Shown here piece after piece: positions 54,959-63,651 of a DNA stretch of 64,000 nucleotides. Positions within the stretch are counted from its first letter, which is position 1; every line of letters begins with the position of its first letter. Made by a program: the position numbers and the translations under genes. The stretch is from Streptomyces sp. CB02414 (GTDB lineage Bacteria; Actinomycetota; Actinomycetes; Streptomycetales; Streptomycetaceae). Location: NCBI RefSeq assembly GCF_001905385.1, contig NZ_LIPF01000007.1, positions 248,001 through 312,000 on the forward strand, in the 5' to 3' direction. The notes beneath the pieces are model-generated. The model searched no databases. It was not told where the DNA came from and saw only the letters and a program-made list of their open reading frames with translations.

Positions 54959-55385
54959 AGGTGCCTCCTCGGCGCCGACGACCACGCTGGTGCGCAGGTG
55001 GTCTACCGGGCGGCGGACTCCGGTGCAATAGGTGTCCGCCACCCAGGCATGGGAGACGCCATCGGTCCGGGCCGGCCGGGTACACCGGGCCGGGCCGTCA
55101 TCGTCGTTCTTTGGGTAGCGCTACGGATTGCCGGGGCGCGGCCGGACGCCCGAAGCTCTGAGCGGTCGGCCGCCCAGGCTGCCGTCCGTTCGTCAGAGGC
55201 GGTGTCGCCCGGCGCCCCACTCCGCGCGACACCCGCCCACCCCCCATGCCCCACCGCTCGTGGACCACCCAGGACACCGGCAGTGCCATTGTCATGCACT
55301 CGCCATTGCTTGGATGGCGCGCGCCGCGACGGGTGCCGTCGTCCGGATCCGAGCCGGTTTCCGGACCGCTCTCAAGGGAGAAACC
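54959..55385. other. Long divergent spacer between LAL regulator and protease
   Basis: About 427 bases with no gene I can support. It contains the perfect 10-bp palindrome GTAGCGCTAC (55115-55124), and GCCATTG twice near 55285-55310. The last bases hold AAGGGAG, the ribosome site of the protease gene. The length suggests regulatory content for the two divergent genes. Confidence 0.3.
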
Positions 55386-56978
55386 ATGGAGTTCGACGCT
55401 CGCGTCGTCCGGCGCGTGCTCGCCGTCGGCGCCAGTGCCGCCCTGCTCTTCGGGGCCGCGACGACCGCCGGGGCCGCCCCCGCGCCTCCCGGCGGCGGCG
55501 AGGGACGCATCGTCGGCGCCGACCGGCCGGGCGCGGTCGACGGTTCCTACATCGTGACGTTCAAGGACTCGGTCGCCCGAACCGACGTGCCGGCCTTCGC
55601 GAAGGCGCTGGCCAAGCGGCACGCGGGCAGCCTGCGTCACACCTACACGGCCGCCCTGCGCGGCTTCGCGGTCAGGATGAGCGAGGCCGAGGCCAAGGAG
55701 CTGGCCGCCGATCCGTCCGTGGCCCGCGTGGAGGCCGACGGCGTCGCCTACGCGGTCGACACGCAGACCGACCCGCCCTCGTGGGGGCTGGACCGCATCG
55801 ACCAGCGCGACCGTCCGGTGGACTCGCGCTACACGTACTCCACCAAGGCCTCGAACGTCACCGCGTACATCGTGGACACCGGCATCCGCATGACCCACCG
55901 CGACTTCGGCGGCCGGGCGGTCAGCGGCTACGACTTCATCGACGACGACCGCGACGCCTCCGACTGCCAGGGCCACGGCACGCATGTCGCCGGCACCGTC
56001 GGCGGAGCCTCGCACGGTGTCGCCAAGGGCGTCGAGCTGGTCGGTGTGCGGGTGCTGAACTGCCAGGGCACGTCCGGCAGCACCTGGGGCCCGGTCCTCG
56101 CGGGCATCGACTGGGTCACCAAGAACGCGGTCCAGCCCGCCGTGGCCAACATGAGCATCGGCGGCGGACGCACCCAGTCCGTCAACGACGCGGTGGCCGC
56201 CTCCATAGCGTCCGGCGTCACCTGGGTGGTGGCCGCCGGCAACAACAACGCCGACTCCTGCCAGTACTCCCCGTCCTCGACACCGTCGGCGATCACGGTC
56301 GGCGCGACGTCCGCCAACGACGCCCGCTCGACCGGCTGGTCCAACGGGCAGGGCTCCAACTACGGTTCCTGCCTGGACCTGTTCGCTCCCGGCAACGCCA
56401 TCGTGTCCACGTCCAACGCGGGCGACACCGCCTCCCAGGCGATGAGCGGCACGTCGATGGCCGCACCGCACGCGGCGGGCGCGGCCGCGCTGCTGCTCTC
56501 CGCCAACCCGACGTGGTCCCCGGCCCAGGTGCGCGACCGGATGGTCGCCGACGCCACGTCCGGCCGGATCAGCGACGCACGGGCCGGTTCGCCCAACAAG
56601 CTGCTGCACACCGGGGCCGGCACGCCGCCCACCGGACCGCTCTTCGAGAACACGGACGACCACCCCATCCGTGACAACGCCACCGTCGAGTCCCCCCTGC
56701 CGGTCACCGGCGTCGGCGGCAACGCCCCCGCCGGCCTCTCGGTCGAGGTCGACATCCGGCACACCTTCCGCGGCGACCTGCGGGTGGAGCTGGTCGCCCC
56801 CGACGGCACCACCTATCGGCTCAAGGACTACGACAGCTACGACAGTTCCGACAACGTGCGGGCCACCTACACCGTGGACGCCTCCGCCGAGACGGCCGAC
56901 GGCACGTGGAAGCTGCGCGTGAGCGACAACTGGGTCAACGACACCGGATACGTCAACGCCTGGTCGCTCCAGTTCTGA
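55386..56978 (+). CDS. Secreted subtilisin-like serine protease (S8) with P domain
   Basis: A 530-residue exported protease. Signal peptide 1-30 (VRRVLAVGASAALLFGAATT), inhibitor I9 propeptide 55-120 (GSYIVTFKDSVARTDVPAF), and S8 catalytic domain 135-395 with Asp164 (YIVDTGIRMTHRDFGG), His197 (GHGTHVAGTVGG), the oxyanion Asn region (VVAAGNNNADSC) and Ser357 (GTSMAAPHAAGAAAL). A C-terminal proprotein-convertase P domain covers 420-530 (VDIRHTFRGDLRVELVAPDG). The propeptide is expected to be cut on secretion. The ATG follows AAGGGAGAAACC. Confidence 0.95.
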   Translation: MEFDARVVRRVLAVGASAALLFGAATTAGAAPAPPGGGEGRIVGADRPGAVDGSYIVTFKDSVARTDVPAFAKALAKRHAGSLRHTYTAALRGFAVRMSEAEAKELAADPSVARVEADGVAYAVDTQTDPPSWGLDRIDQRDRPVDSRYTYSTKASNVTAYIVDTGIRMTHRDFGGRAVSGYDFIDDDRDASDCQGHGTHVAGTVGGASHGVAKGVELVGVRVLNCQGTSGSTWGPVLAGIDWVTKNAVQPAVANMSIGGGRTQSVNDAVAASIASGVTWVVAAGNNNADSCQYSPSSTPSAITVGATSANDARSTGWSNGQGSNYGSCLDLFAPGNAIVSTSNAGDTASQAMSGTSMAAPHAAGAAALLLSANPTWSPAQVRDRMVADATSGRISDARAGSPNKLLHTGAGTPPTGPLFENTDDHPIRDNATVESPLPVTGVGGNAPAGLSVEVDIRHTFRGDLRVELVAPDGTTYRLKDYDSYDSSDNVRATYTVDASAETADGTWKLRVSDNWVNDTGYVNAWSLQF

Positions 56979-57003
56979 ACCCCGCTCCCCAGGGCCGCAC
57001 CGG

Positions 57004-57039
57004 GCTCCGGGCCGCCCCCTCCCCGGGGCAGCCCGGAGC
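57004..57039 (+). terminator. Stem-loop terminator after the protease gene
   Basis: GCTCCGGGC (57004-57012) pairs with GCCCGGAGC (57031-57039), a perfect 9-bp stem with an 18-base C/G-rich loop, 25 bases after the protease stop. No T-tract follows. Confidence 0.55.
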
Positions 57040-57171
57040 TCGCCCACGTGGCCGGCCGGCTACGCCGAGCAACGGCGGTGAATCGCTTGCACCGGCGATC
57101 TTCGGCTACGTAGGCTCCACGGCGTATCGGGCAGCTGTTCGCCGCCCACGGGGCAGAGAGTGAGTAGACCC

Positions 57172-58014
57172 ATGCAGCCGACGTTCGTACTGGTACACGG
57201 AGCCTTCGCGAACTCCTTCTCCTTCGCACCGCTCCAGGCCGAACTCGGCCTCCTGGGGCACCGCTCGGTCGCCGTCGACCTCCCCGGTCACGGTTTCGCG
57301 GCGACCTACTCGCGTGCCTACCAGGCACCGCAGGACCTCGAAGGCCTCGCCACCGCGCCGGGCTCCATCAAGGGCGTCACGCTCGCCGACAACGCCGCGC
57401 ACCTCATCGGCGTCCTGGAACGGGCCAAGGAGAACGGGCCGGTGATCCTCGTCGCGCACAGCCGCGGCGGTGTCACGGCCACCGCCGCGGCCAACGCACG
57501 CCCGGACCTCATCGACCGCATCGTCTACGTCTCCGCCTGGTGCCCGGTCGACCTCACCGTCGGCGACTACTACGCCGAACCGGAGATGGCCTCGGTCGAC
57601 GCCGCCTCGCTGGGCCTGGCGATGGCCGGAAACCCGGCCGAACTCGGTCTGCTCCGCGTCAACTTCCGCACCGCCGACCGTGACGCCCTCGCGGCGTTCC
57701 GGGCCGCCTTCCTGGCCGACGGCACGGACGAGGAGTTCCTGACCTTCCTCAACACCTTCCAGCCGGACGAGAACCTCGACGTCGGCACCGGCGCCGACCG
57801 CGCGCAGGCGGAGACCTGGGGCCGCGTCCCGAAGACCTTCGTACGCCTCGCCGACGACGCGAGCCTGCCCCTCGCCATGCAGGACCGCCTGATCCGCGAG
57901 GGCGACGCGCTGACCCCGGACAATCCGTACGACGTCCGCACCCTCGCCGGCAGCCACCTGAAGTGGCTCGTCGACCCGGCGCCGGCGGCCCGCGTCCTGG
58001 GGGAACTCGCCTGA
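57172..58014 (+). CDS. Alpha/beta hydrolase
   Basis: A 280-residue cytosolic hydrolase of the MenH/esterase type. TFVLVHGAFANSFSFAPLQ carries the oxyanion HG, VILVAHSRGGVTATAAANA the nucleophile Ser, and TLAGSHLKWLVDPAPAARVL the late His. Start is the ATG at 57172 or a GTG four codons earlier. Family members hydrolyse small esters; substrate unknown. Confidence 0.88.
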   Translation: MQPTFVLVHGAFANSFSFAPLQAELGLLGHRSVAVDLPGHGFAATYSRAYQAPQDLEGLATAPGSIKGVTLADNAAHLIGVLERAKENGPVILVAHSRGGVTATAAANARPDLIDRIVYVSAWCPVDLTVGDYYAEPEMASVDAASLGLAMAGNPAELGLLRVNFRTADRDALAAFRAAFLADGTDEEFLTFLNTFQPDENLDVGTGADRAQAETWGRVPKTFVRLADDASLPLAMQDRLIREGDALTPDNPYDVRTLAGSHLKWLVDPAPAARVLGELA

Positions 58015-58047
58015 AGCCGGGCCCTCGGTGGTTGGTAGCCTCCCGGG

Positions 58048-58494
58048 ATGACTGCAACGTTCGACCATGCCGTCCGTGCCCGGCTGCAGGCTCCCAACAT
58101 CTGGTACGTCGGTACCGTGTTCGCCGACGGAGCGCCGCAGGTCAGTCCGATGTGGGTGGACCTGGAGGGCGAGGGCGAGCTGACGTTCAACACGTCGGTG
58201 GGCCGGGTGAAGGAGGAGAACCTGCGCCGCGATCCCCGCGTCTACCTCTCGCACGCGGACGCCGCCGACCCCTTCGACCGGGTGCAGATCAGTGGGGTGG
58301 TGGCCCGCTTCATCGAGGGTGCGGAGGCACACGACCGGATGGACCGGCTGGCCCGCAAGTACCTGGGCAGCGAACGGTTCGAGTGGACCATGCCCGGGGA
58401 ACAACGGGTCGCGGTGATCGTGCGTCCGGTCAAGGTGCGGCACATCGTCGGGGTGGAGCGGTTCCGGCCCGGCGGCCCCGTTCCCGCCCCCTGA
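58048..58494 (+). CDS. Pyridoxamine 5'-phosphate oxidase-like, F420/FMN-binding protein
   Basis: A 148-residue split-barrel protein: RARLQAPNIWYVGTVFADGA, PQVSPMWVDLEGEGELTFN, TSVGRVKEENLRRDPRVYLS and VAVIVRPVKVRHIVGVERF. In actinomycetes this layout is usual for F420-dependent or heme-oxygenase-like PPOX proteins. The substrate is unknown. It follows the hydrolase by 33 bases and may be co-transcribed. Confidence 0.87.
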   Translation: MTATFDHAVRARLQAPNIWYVGTVFADGAPQVSPMWVDLEGEGELTFNTSVGRVKEENLRRDPRVYLSHADAADPFDRVQISGVVARFIEGAEAHDRMDRLARKYLGSERFEWTMPGEQRVAVIVRPVKVRHIVGVERFRPGGPVPAP

Positions 58495-58520
58495 CGGGCC
58501 GGTGACCGGAGGCAGCACGC

Positions 58521-59192
58521 TCAGCCGAGCGGATCGGTGGTGTCGCGCAGGGTGGCCAGGGCCGGTGCGTACATGCGGGCCTTGATGGTGCCGAGAGTGT
58601 CGCCGGCCTTGTTCACCTGCGCCTGGGCGATCTCGATCGCGGCCGAACGCACGCTGTCCTCGCCGACCGCCTGATCGACGATGCCGACGGCGGCGGCGTC
58701 GGTGCCGCCGTAGCGGCGGGCGGTGAGCATGGCCTCGTGGGCGGTCTGCGGCGCCAGCCGGGACTGGATGAGCGCGGTCATGCCGGGCGTGAAGGGGATG
58801 TTGATGTCCGCTTCGGGCAGGCACCAGTAGCCGCGGTCGGCACGCATCACGCGGAAGTCGTGGGCGAGGGAGAACATCGCGCCGGCGGCGAACGTGTGCC
58901 CCTGCAGCGCGGCCACCGTGACGACCGGCAGGGACAGCATCCGCGCGAACAGCTCATGGACGGAGACGACGTAGTCCTGGTGCTGGTCGGCGTGGGCGAA
59001 CAGCCAGTCCAGGTCGAGCCCGTTGGACCAGAACTTGCCGGTGGCGGCGGTGACCAGGGCGCGGGGGCCTTCCGCCTTCTCCACTTCGTCGAGGGCGGCG
59101 CCGACCGCGGCGAGCCATTCGGGGTGGAACCGGTTCTCTCCATCGCCGAGGTCGAGGACGAAGACGTTCTCGTGGCGGTCGAGCGAGGGCAT
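58521..59192 (-). CDS. Enoyl-CoA hydratase/isomerase family protein
   Basis: A 223-residue crotonase-fold protein, shorter than full-length hydratases (about 260). VFVLDLGDGENRFHPEWLAA, RALVTAATGKFWSNGLDLDW (oxyanion hole), TVAALQGHTFAAGAMFSLAH (second oxyanion part) and DINIPFTPGMTALIQSRL are present. The short form resembles plant delta3,delta2-enoyl-CoA isomerase-like members. Convergent with the PPOX-like gene. Confidence 0.88.
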   Translation of the reverse strand: MPSLDRHENVFVLDLGDGENRFHPEWLAAVGAALDEVEKAEGPRALVTAATGKFWSNGLDLDWLFAHADQHQDYVVSVHELFARMLSLPVVTVAALQGHTFAAGAMFSLAHDFRVMRADRGYWCLPEADINIPFTPGMTALIQSRLAPQTAHEAMLTARRYGGTDAAAVGIVDQAVGEDSVRSAAIEIAQAQVNKAGDTLGTIKARMYAPALATLRDTTDPLG

Positions 59193-59316
59193 GGTGACTC
59201 CTTCTTGCCGGGCGGACAGGACCGCATGCTACCTGCCAGTAACTTATGAGTCATGGCACAGAACGCGCAAGAGGGTCGCAGCGTGCGATGGCGGCGCACT
59301 GCCCAGGCCGCGAGGG

Positions 59317-59733
59317 TCACCTCTGACGCCGGCGTCGCACGTGTGGCCAGTCGGCGAGCTCATCAGCGCCCGGGGGCTGGGCGGCGGCCTGCTCGACGGA
59401 CTCGTGGAACGAGTAGACGGGACGCAGGCCACCGAGGGAGAAGACACGCAGCAGCCCCGGGTCGGCGCACGCGATCCGCAGCGAGCCGTGACGGCCCTGG
59501 ATGTGCTTGGTGACGGCGACGATCATGCCGAGCCCCGTCGAGTCCAGGAAAGGTGCGCCGCACAGGTCCAGAACGAAATGACGGTGACCGTCGGCGAGGA
59601 GCCCGTCCACCGCGGCACGGACGAGGGGAGCGAAGGCGATGTCGATCTCGCCGTCGGCCTCGACGACCGTCCAGCCGTTCGTCACGCGCCAGCCGACCGA
59701 TTCCTGCTGCCTCGCCATGCCCTGATCACACAC
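59317..59733 (-). CDS. STAS-domain anti-sigma factor antagonist
   Basis: A 138-residue protein from a GTG with GGGAG seven bases upstream. VVEADGEIDIAFAPLVRAAV and FVLDLCGAPFLDSTGLGMIV are the STAS landmarks; the Ser of DSTGLG is the kinase target in SpoIIAA/RsbV proteins. It binds an anti-sigma kinase when unphosphorylated. No kinase or sigma partner lies next to it. The last 30 residues are polar and variable. Confidence 0.9.
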   Translation of the reverse strand: MCDQGMARQQESVGWRVTNGWTVVEADGEIDIAFAPLVRAAVDGLLADGHRHFVLDLCGAPFLDSTGLGMIVAVTKHIQGRHGSLRIACADPGLLRVFSLGGLRPVYSFHESVEQAAAQPPGADELADWPHVRRRRQR

Positions 59734-59816
59734 GTCCGTACTCCCTCAGCCTCGCCTTTTCCGCCCGACAAGACCAGGAAACGCGCTATGCGCCCTACGT
59801 CACAAGAGTGCCGATT

Positions 59817-60575
59817 TCAGATGGTGAGCGAGAGCCTCCTGGACACGCGCTCCGCGGTGGCCACCAGCGTCGCCACCGCGCCTTCCAGGGTGGAGGTGCG
59901 GCCGGCGCTCAGCGAGATCCCGAGCGAGCCGATGGTGTCGCCGTTCCGCACGGGCACCGCTACGCACGCGGTGCCGAGGGAGTACTCCTCGATGTCGGTG
60001 ACCCCGGTGCCGTGGGACATGAGGTCGAGGCGTCGTAGCAGTTCAGCGCGGTGCGTGATGGTGCGCGGGGTGAGATCGTGGAGCTTGTGGCGGGAGAGGT
60101 AGTCAGCGCGGGCCTCACCGTCGAGATCGCGCAGCACGCACTTGCCGAGGGCCGTGGCGTGCCCCGCCTCCTCGAAGCCGACCCAGAGATCGACGCGGGG
60201 CGTCTTCGGCCCGTCCACGATCTCCGCGACCCGGATCTCGCCTTCCTCGTAGAAGGTCAGATAGGCCGCGGCCGACAGGCCGTCCCTGAGCTCCGTGAGC
60301 GTCGGCCGGACCCTGCTGAGCGCCGCCTGATCACGGCTCCCTCCGTGCAGCGCGTCCAGCTTCTCCCCGAGGACGAATGTGCCGTCCTCGAGTTTGCGCA
60401 CGTAGCCGTCGTGGACCATCGTGCGCAACAGGTGATAGGTCGTGGCCAGCGCCAGCCCCGTCTCACGTGCCAGCTGTTTGGCCGGTACGCCGCCCTCGTG
60501 CGCACCCACGGCCTCCATCAGCCGGAAGGCTCGCTGCACCGACGAGATGAGTGTCGGGCCGTCCTTGCCGCCCAT
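59817..60575 (-). CDS. IclR-family transcriptional regulator
   Basis: A 252-residue regulator: winged helix 10-75 (SSVQRAFRLMEAVGAHEGGV, LARETGLALATTYHLLRTMV) and effector domain 85-250 (GHATALGKCVLRDL, SLGTACVAVPVRNGDTIGSL, GISLSAGRTSTLEG). The ligand is unknown. It is divergent from the membrane protein gene at 60711, which may be its target. Confidence 0.9.
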   Translation of the reverse strand: MGGKDGPTLISSVQRAFRLMEAVGAHEGGVPAKQLARETGLALATTYHLLRTMVHDGYVRKLEDGTFVLGEKLDALHGGSRDQAALSRVRPTLTELRDGLSAAAYLTFYEEGEIRVAEIVDGPKTPRVDLWVGFEEAGHATALGKCVLRDLDGEARADYLSRHKLHDLTPRTITHRAELLRRLDLMSHGTGVTDIEEYSLGTACVAVPVRNGDTIGSLGISLSAGRTSTLEGAVATLVATAERVSRRLSLTI

Positions 60576-60710
60576 GCCTCCACCATGCTTCGCACGGACA
60601 AGTCTGGGCAAGTCGGATGCGAGTCCTACCTGAGAGGCCGCGGCCTCCTCCGCGGGGCGGAGGAGGCCCGCCGCAGCGGACGACGCCCTGTCGCCACGTC
60701 GGCGGCCAGC

Positions 60711-61403
60711 ATGTACGCCATGACGACCGCGAACGATCACCTCCCCGCCGCCGAGCCCGCGCCTGTCTGGGCACGCCGCGCCGCCCACGCCGTCGCACTG
60801 TGCGCACTACCGTCGGGCCTGTGGCGGATCGCCATGGCCTCCGGTGTCCACGTGGGCTACAGCGACCAGGTGCTGCGCGACGTCTACGACATCCCGGGCT
60901 GGGGCATCGCGTACGTCGTCGGCCTGTCCGTCCTCGCCGAGCTGGCCGCGCTGCTCCCGCTGCTGCTCGTCAGCGACCGGTGGCGGCCCCTGCGCCCCGC
61001 GGCCCTCACAGCGGTGGCCTGGGCCGCATCGGGCATTCTCGTCCTGGTGGCGCTGTGGCAACTCGTCGTCGCTGTCACCGTGGAAAGCCAGACGTACCTG
61101 TCGAGCGGTGCGGCGCAGACGGTGTGGGGCATCGCTTTCGCCCCGCTGTTCGCCATTCCCGTCCTGACGACTGCGGTGACCTGGTCGTACGCGAAGCGAC
61201 ACCGGGGTTGTGGCAGACGTGTCCCGAGGGGGAGCATCAGTCGTCGTACCGGATCAGGGGGGAACCATGCCGTTCATGAACGCTGCCGAGAACGCCGAAC
61301 TGTGGGCGTTTCTGAGCTCTCGCCGCAAAGGCGAGATCATGTCGGGCAGGATCGCCTCGATCGAGTCGTTCGGCGTCTTCGTGGCGTTGGACGACGGCCC
61401 TGA
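60711..61403 (+). CDS. Small membrane protein with an overlapping 3' tail
   Basis: A four-segment membrane protein: AVALCALPSGLWRIAMASGV, GIAYVVGLSVLAELAALLPL, ALTAVAWAASGILVLVALWQ and IAFAPLFAIPVLTTAVTWSY. Start ATG at 60711 or 60720. After the last segment the frame stays open as a basic tail to 61403, running 137 bases into the S1-domain gene. The tail looks like out-of-frame sequence, so the natural end may have been lost by a small indel near 61200. Confidence 0.7.
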   Translation: MYAMTTANDHLPAAEPAPVWARRAAHAVALCALPSGLWRIAMASGVHVGYSDQVLRDVYDIPGWGIAYVVGLSVLAELAALLPLLLVSDRWRPLRPAALTAVAWAASGILVLVALWQLVVAVTVESQTYLSSGAAQTVWGIAFAPLFAIPVLTTAVTWSYAKRHRGCGRRVPRGSISRRTGSGGNHAVHERCRERRTVGVSELSPQRRDHVGQDRLDRVVRRLRGVGRRP

Positions 61404-61914
61404 TCACCCCGTTTTCCCGGGCGTCGGGTTCATCACGATTCCCGAACTGTCCTGGCGGCACTTCGAGAGGGTGTCGGACGTCGTGCGGGTGGGGCAGCAC
61501 GTCACGTGCGTGTTCCTCCAGTTCGACACGACGAACGGAGAGGCGAGGCTGTCCCTGCGGGGGACTCGGCCCGACCCGTTCCGGAACTTCGCCGAGCGCA
61601 CCGCGGTGGGCCAGACCCTCCAGGGACAGGTCACCAGGCTGGTCCCGTTCGGAGCCTTCGTCCAGGTCACCGAGGACATCGAGGGACTGGTCCACCTGCG
61701 AGAACTCGCCTGGACCGATGTCGAGGCTCCGGAGGAGGTGGTCCGGGTCGGCGACCGGCTCGCGGTCGTCGTCACAGAGGTCGACCCGGAGCGACGCAGG
61801 GTGGCCCTCTCCCGGCGACAGGCCCTGCCACAGCCCCGTGCCGGCACGATCGTGAGGAACGCAGCCGAGGCGGACGTCAGCCCGCCTTCCACGGCCCCAG
61901 CTTCTGGGGGTTGA
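61267..61914 (+). CDS. RNA-binding protein with two S1 domains
   Basis: A 215-residue protein from the ATG behind GGGGGGAACC. Two S1 barrels: 20-100 (KGEIMSGRIASIESFGVFVA, SDVVRVGQHVTCVFLQFD) and 115-190 (VGQTLQGQVTRLVPFGAFVQ, EEVVRVGDRLAVVVTEVDPE). Such stand-alone S1 proteins bind single-stranded RNA and may act on mRNA or ribosomes. Its 3' end overlaps the ECF41 sigma factor's 3' end by 38 bases on the opposite strand. Confidence 0.88.
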   Translation: MPFMNAAENAELWAFLSSRRKGEIMSGRIASIESFGVFVALDDGPDHPVFPGVGFITIPELSWRHFERVSDVVRVGQHVTCVFLQFDTTNGEARLSLRGTRPDPFRNFAERTAVGQTLQGQVTRLVPFGAFVQVTEDIEGLVHLRELAWTDVEAPEEVVRVGDRLAVVVTEVDPERRRVALSRRQALPQPRAGTIVRNAAEADVSPPSTAPASGG

Positions 61915-62812
61915 GCACGCCCCAGACCCGCCGGATCCGGCCGTCGGCGATGTCGAACGCGTACACCGACACGACGACCCCGTCCAGCTGGGCCGACAGA
62001 CCGGGCTGGCCGTTGACCGTGCACTCCCCGACCGTCAGCCCGCTGGGCAGGGGCCGGCCGGCGAAGAAGCAGGCGATGCTCTCGGCTCCCTCGATCGGGT
62101 GGAGCAGGGCCGTGACGAGCCCGCCACCGTCACCGACGGCCGTGGCCCCGGGGTCGAGCAGGCCGACGAGGGCCGGGATGTCCTTGGCCTCCCACGCCTG
62201 CTTGAACTCCCTGACGACACGCGCCCGCTCGGCCGTCGGCGAGGCGGGAGCACGCGAGGCGTCGATGCGGCGGCGGGCCGAGGACGCCAACTGGCGGCAG
62301 GCCCCCGCGCTGCGGCCCACGATGTCGGCGACTTCGGAGTACGGATAGCGGAAGACGTCGTGCAGGACGAACGCCACGCGTTCGGCCGGAGTCATCGATT
62401 CGAGCACGACGAGGAAGGCCATGCTCACCGACTCGTCGAGCGTGACGCGGTCGGCCGGATCGGTCGTGCGGCCGTCCGTCGCACCGCCGGGCCACTCGGT
62501 GAGCGCCGGGAGCGGCTCGGGGATCCACTCCCCCACGTAACGCTCCCGCCGCGCCCGTGCCGAGCGGAGCACGTCCAGGCAGATCCGGCCGGCGACCCGG
62601 GTCAGCCAGCCGCCGGGGGACGCCACCGCCTCCCGTTCCCGCGGGGACATCGCGTACCAGCGGGTGTACGTCTCCTGGACGGCGTCCTCGGCCTCGGCCA
62701 AGGAGCCCAGCATCCGGTAGGCGAGGTTGATCAGCCGGCGGCGTTCGCCGGTGACCGCGCCGTGCTCCGCATGGAGCGGGCCGTCTTCCGCAGCGTCCGG
62801 GACGGGTGTCAT
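61877..62812 (-). CDS. ECF41-type sigma factor with SnoaL-like C-terminal domain
   Basis: A 311-residue sigma factor. Region 2 is LINLAYRMLGSLAEAEDAVQ, region 4 is AERVAFVLHDVFRYPYSEVA with VGRSAGACRQLASSARRRID. A linker carries WIPEPLP (family WLPEP), and the C-terminal NTF2-like domain ends with VWGVLNPQKLGPW (family NPDKL). In ECF41 this fused domain replaces an anti-sigma factor. Targets are often an upstream COE or SDR gene; the divergent relic here is wrbA-like. Confidence 0.92.
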   Translation of the reverse strand: MTPVPDAAEDGPLHAEHGAVTGERRRLINLAYRMLGSLAEAEDAVQETYTRWYAMSPREREAVASPGGWLTRVAGRICLDVLRSARARRERYVGEWIPEPLPALTEWPGGATDGRTTDPADRVTLDESVSMAFLVVLESMTPAERVAFVLHDVFRYPYSEVADIVGRSAGACRQLASSARRRIDASRAPASPTAERARVVREFKQAWEAKDIPALVGLLDPGATAVGDGGGLVTALLHPIEGAESIACFFAGRPLPSGLTVGECTVNGQPGLSAQLDGVVVSVYAFDIADGRIRRVWGVLNPQKLGPWKAG

Positions 62813-62965
62813 GGTCGCGTGGCTCCCTCGGTCGGAATGTCCCCCGCGAGTACGACGGGACAGCGCCCTCGAATGTGAGGGCGGCGCCCGGCCTGACATT
62901 CCGCCGGGCCGTCTCGTCGAACCCGTCGTCGGCAGCACGACGGCAGCAGACGGAGGTACACCGGT

Positions 62966-63120
62966 ATGAAACCCGTGAACGTCGCGGTCATCTACTACAG
63001 CATGAGCGGCAATGCGCACGCCTCGGCGGACCGCTCCGCCGGAGGCGGTCGCCGCACACCCTGCCTGGGCCCGGCATCACCAGGACACCGCCGACCTGGC
63101 CGGTGACGGGCAAGGCCGGC
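62966..63120 (+). pseudogene. wrbA: Deleted NAD(P)H:quinone oxidoreductase (WrbA) relic
   Basis: After a good ribosome site (GGAGG, 62952-62956) the frame reads MKPVNVAVIYYSMSGNAHA, the WrbA start and FMN loop. It then breaks, and in another frame (that of 63012) continues with APPEAVAAHPAWARHHQDTA, which matches a segment some 25 residues further on in WrbA. The rest of the gene is missing. The next gene starts 67 bases later. Confidence 0.65.
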
Positions 63121-63186
63121 CGCGCCGCACGGTCCGCCTGATCCAGTCCGTTCCGTTCCTCCGCACCGAGACCGAAGGAGTTCACC

Positions 63187-63627
63187 ATGACCACGTACGA
63201 GTCCGAGGTCAGGACGCTGCTCGCCAGTCGCGCCGACGCCCAGCAGGCGAAGGACATCGACCGGCTCATGTCCTTCTACGCCGCTGACGCCGTCTACTAC
63301 GACGTCGTCCCTCCACTGCGGTTCACCGGCATCGAGGAGATCCGCCGCAACTTCCTGCGCTGGTTCGACGGTTACGCCGGCGGCATCAGCCTGGAGACGC
63401 ACGACCTCACCCTCGCAGCCGGCGGGGACGCCGCGTTCGCGCACATGCTCCACCTGGACTCCGGGGAGCGGAAGGGCGGGCTCCAGGCGTCGATATGGGT
63501 GCGCGAGAGCGTCTGTCTCCGGCGGTCGCACGGGACGTGGGCGATCACGCACGAGCACGTCTCGATTCCCGTCGACCCGGCGACCATGCGGGTCTGGATC
63601 CCGTCCGACAGGGACCAGCCCGCCTGA
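63187..63627 (+). CDS. SnoaL/NTF2-like protein
   Basis: A 146-residue cone-fold protein: EVRTLLASRADAQQAKDIDR, LMSFYAADAVYYDVVPPLRF, GIEEIRRNFLRWFDGYAGGI and WAITHEHVSIPVDPATMRVW. This set resembles SgcJ/ketosteroid-isomerase-like proteins. GAAGGAG stands seven bases before the ATG. Its place after the WrbA relic suggests the two were once an operon under the divergent ECF41 factor. Confidence 0.87.
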   Translation: MTTYESEVRTLLASRADAQQAKDIDRLMSFYAADAVYYDVVPPLRFTGIEEIRRNFLRWFDGYAGGISLETHDLTLAAGGDAAFAHMLHLDSGERKGGLQASIWVRESVCLRRSHGTWAITHEHVSIPVDPATMRVWIPSDRDQPA

Positions 63628-63651
63628 TCCCCGACCGGCGTCACGAAGGCG

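Noticed and set aside
51968..56674. 1568-codon open frame on the + strand
   Set aside because: Antisense to the LAL regulator and out of frame with the protease; Gly/Arg/Pro-rich with no motifs.
55098..57047. 649-codon open frame on the complementary strand
   Set aside because: Antisense to the S8 protease, whose catalytic triad, signal peptide and P domain are clear.
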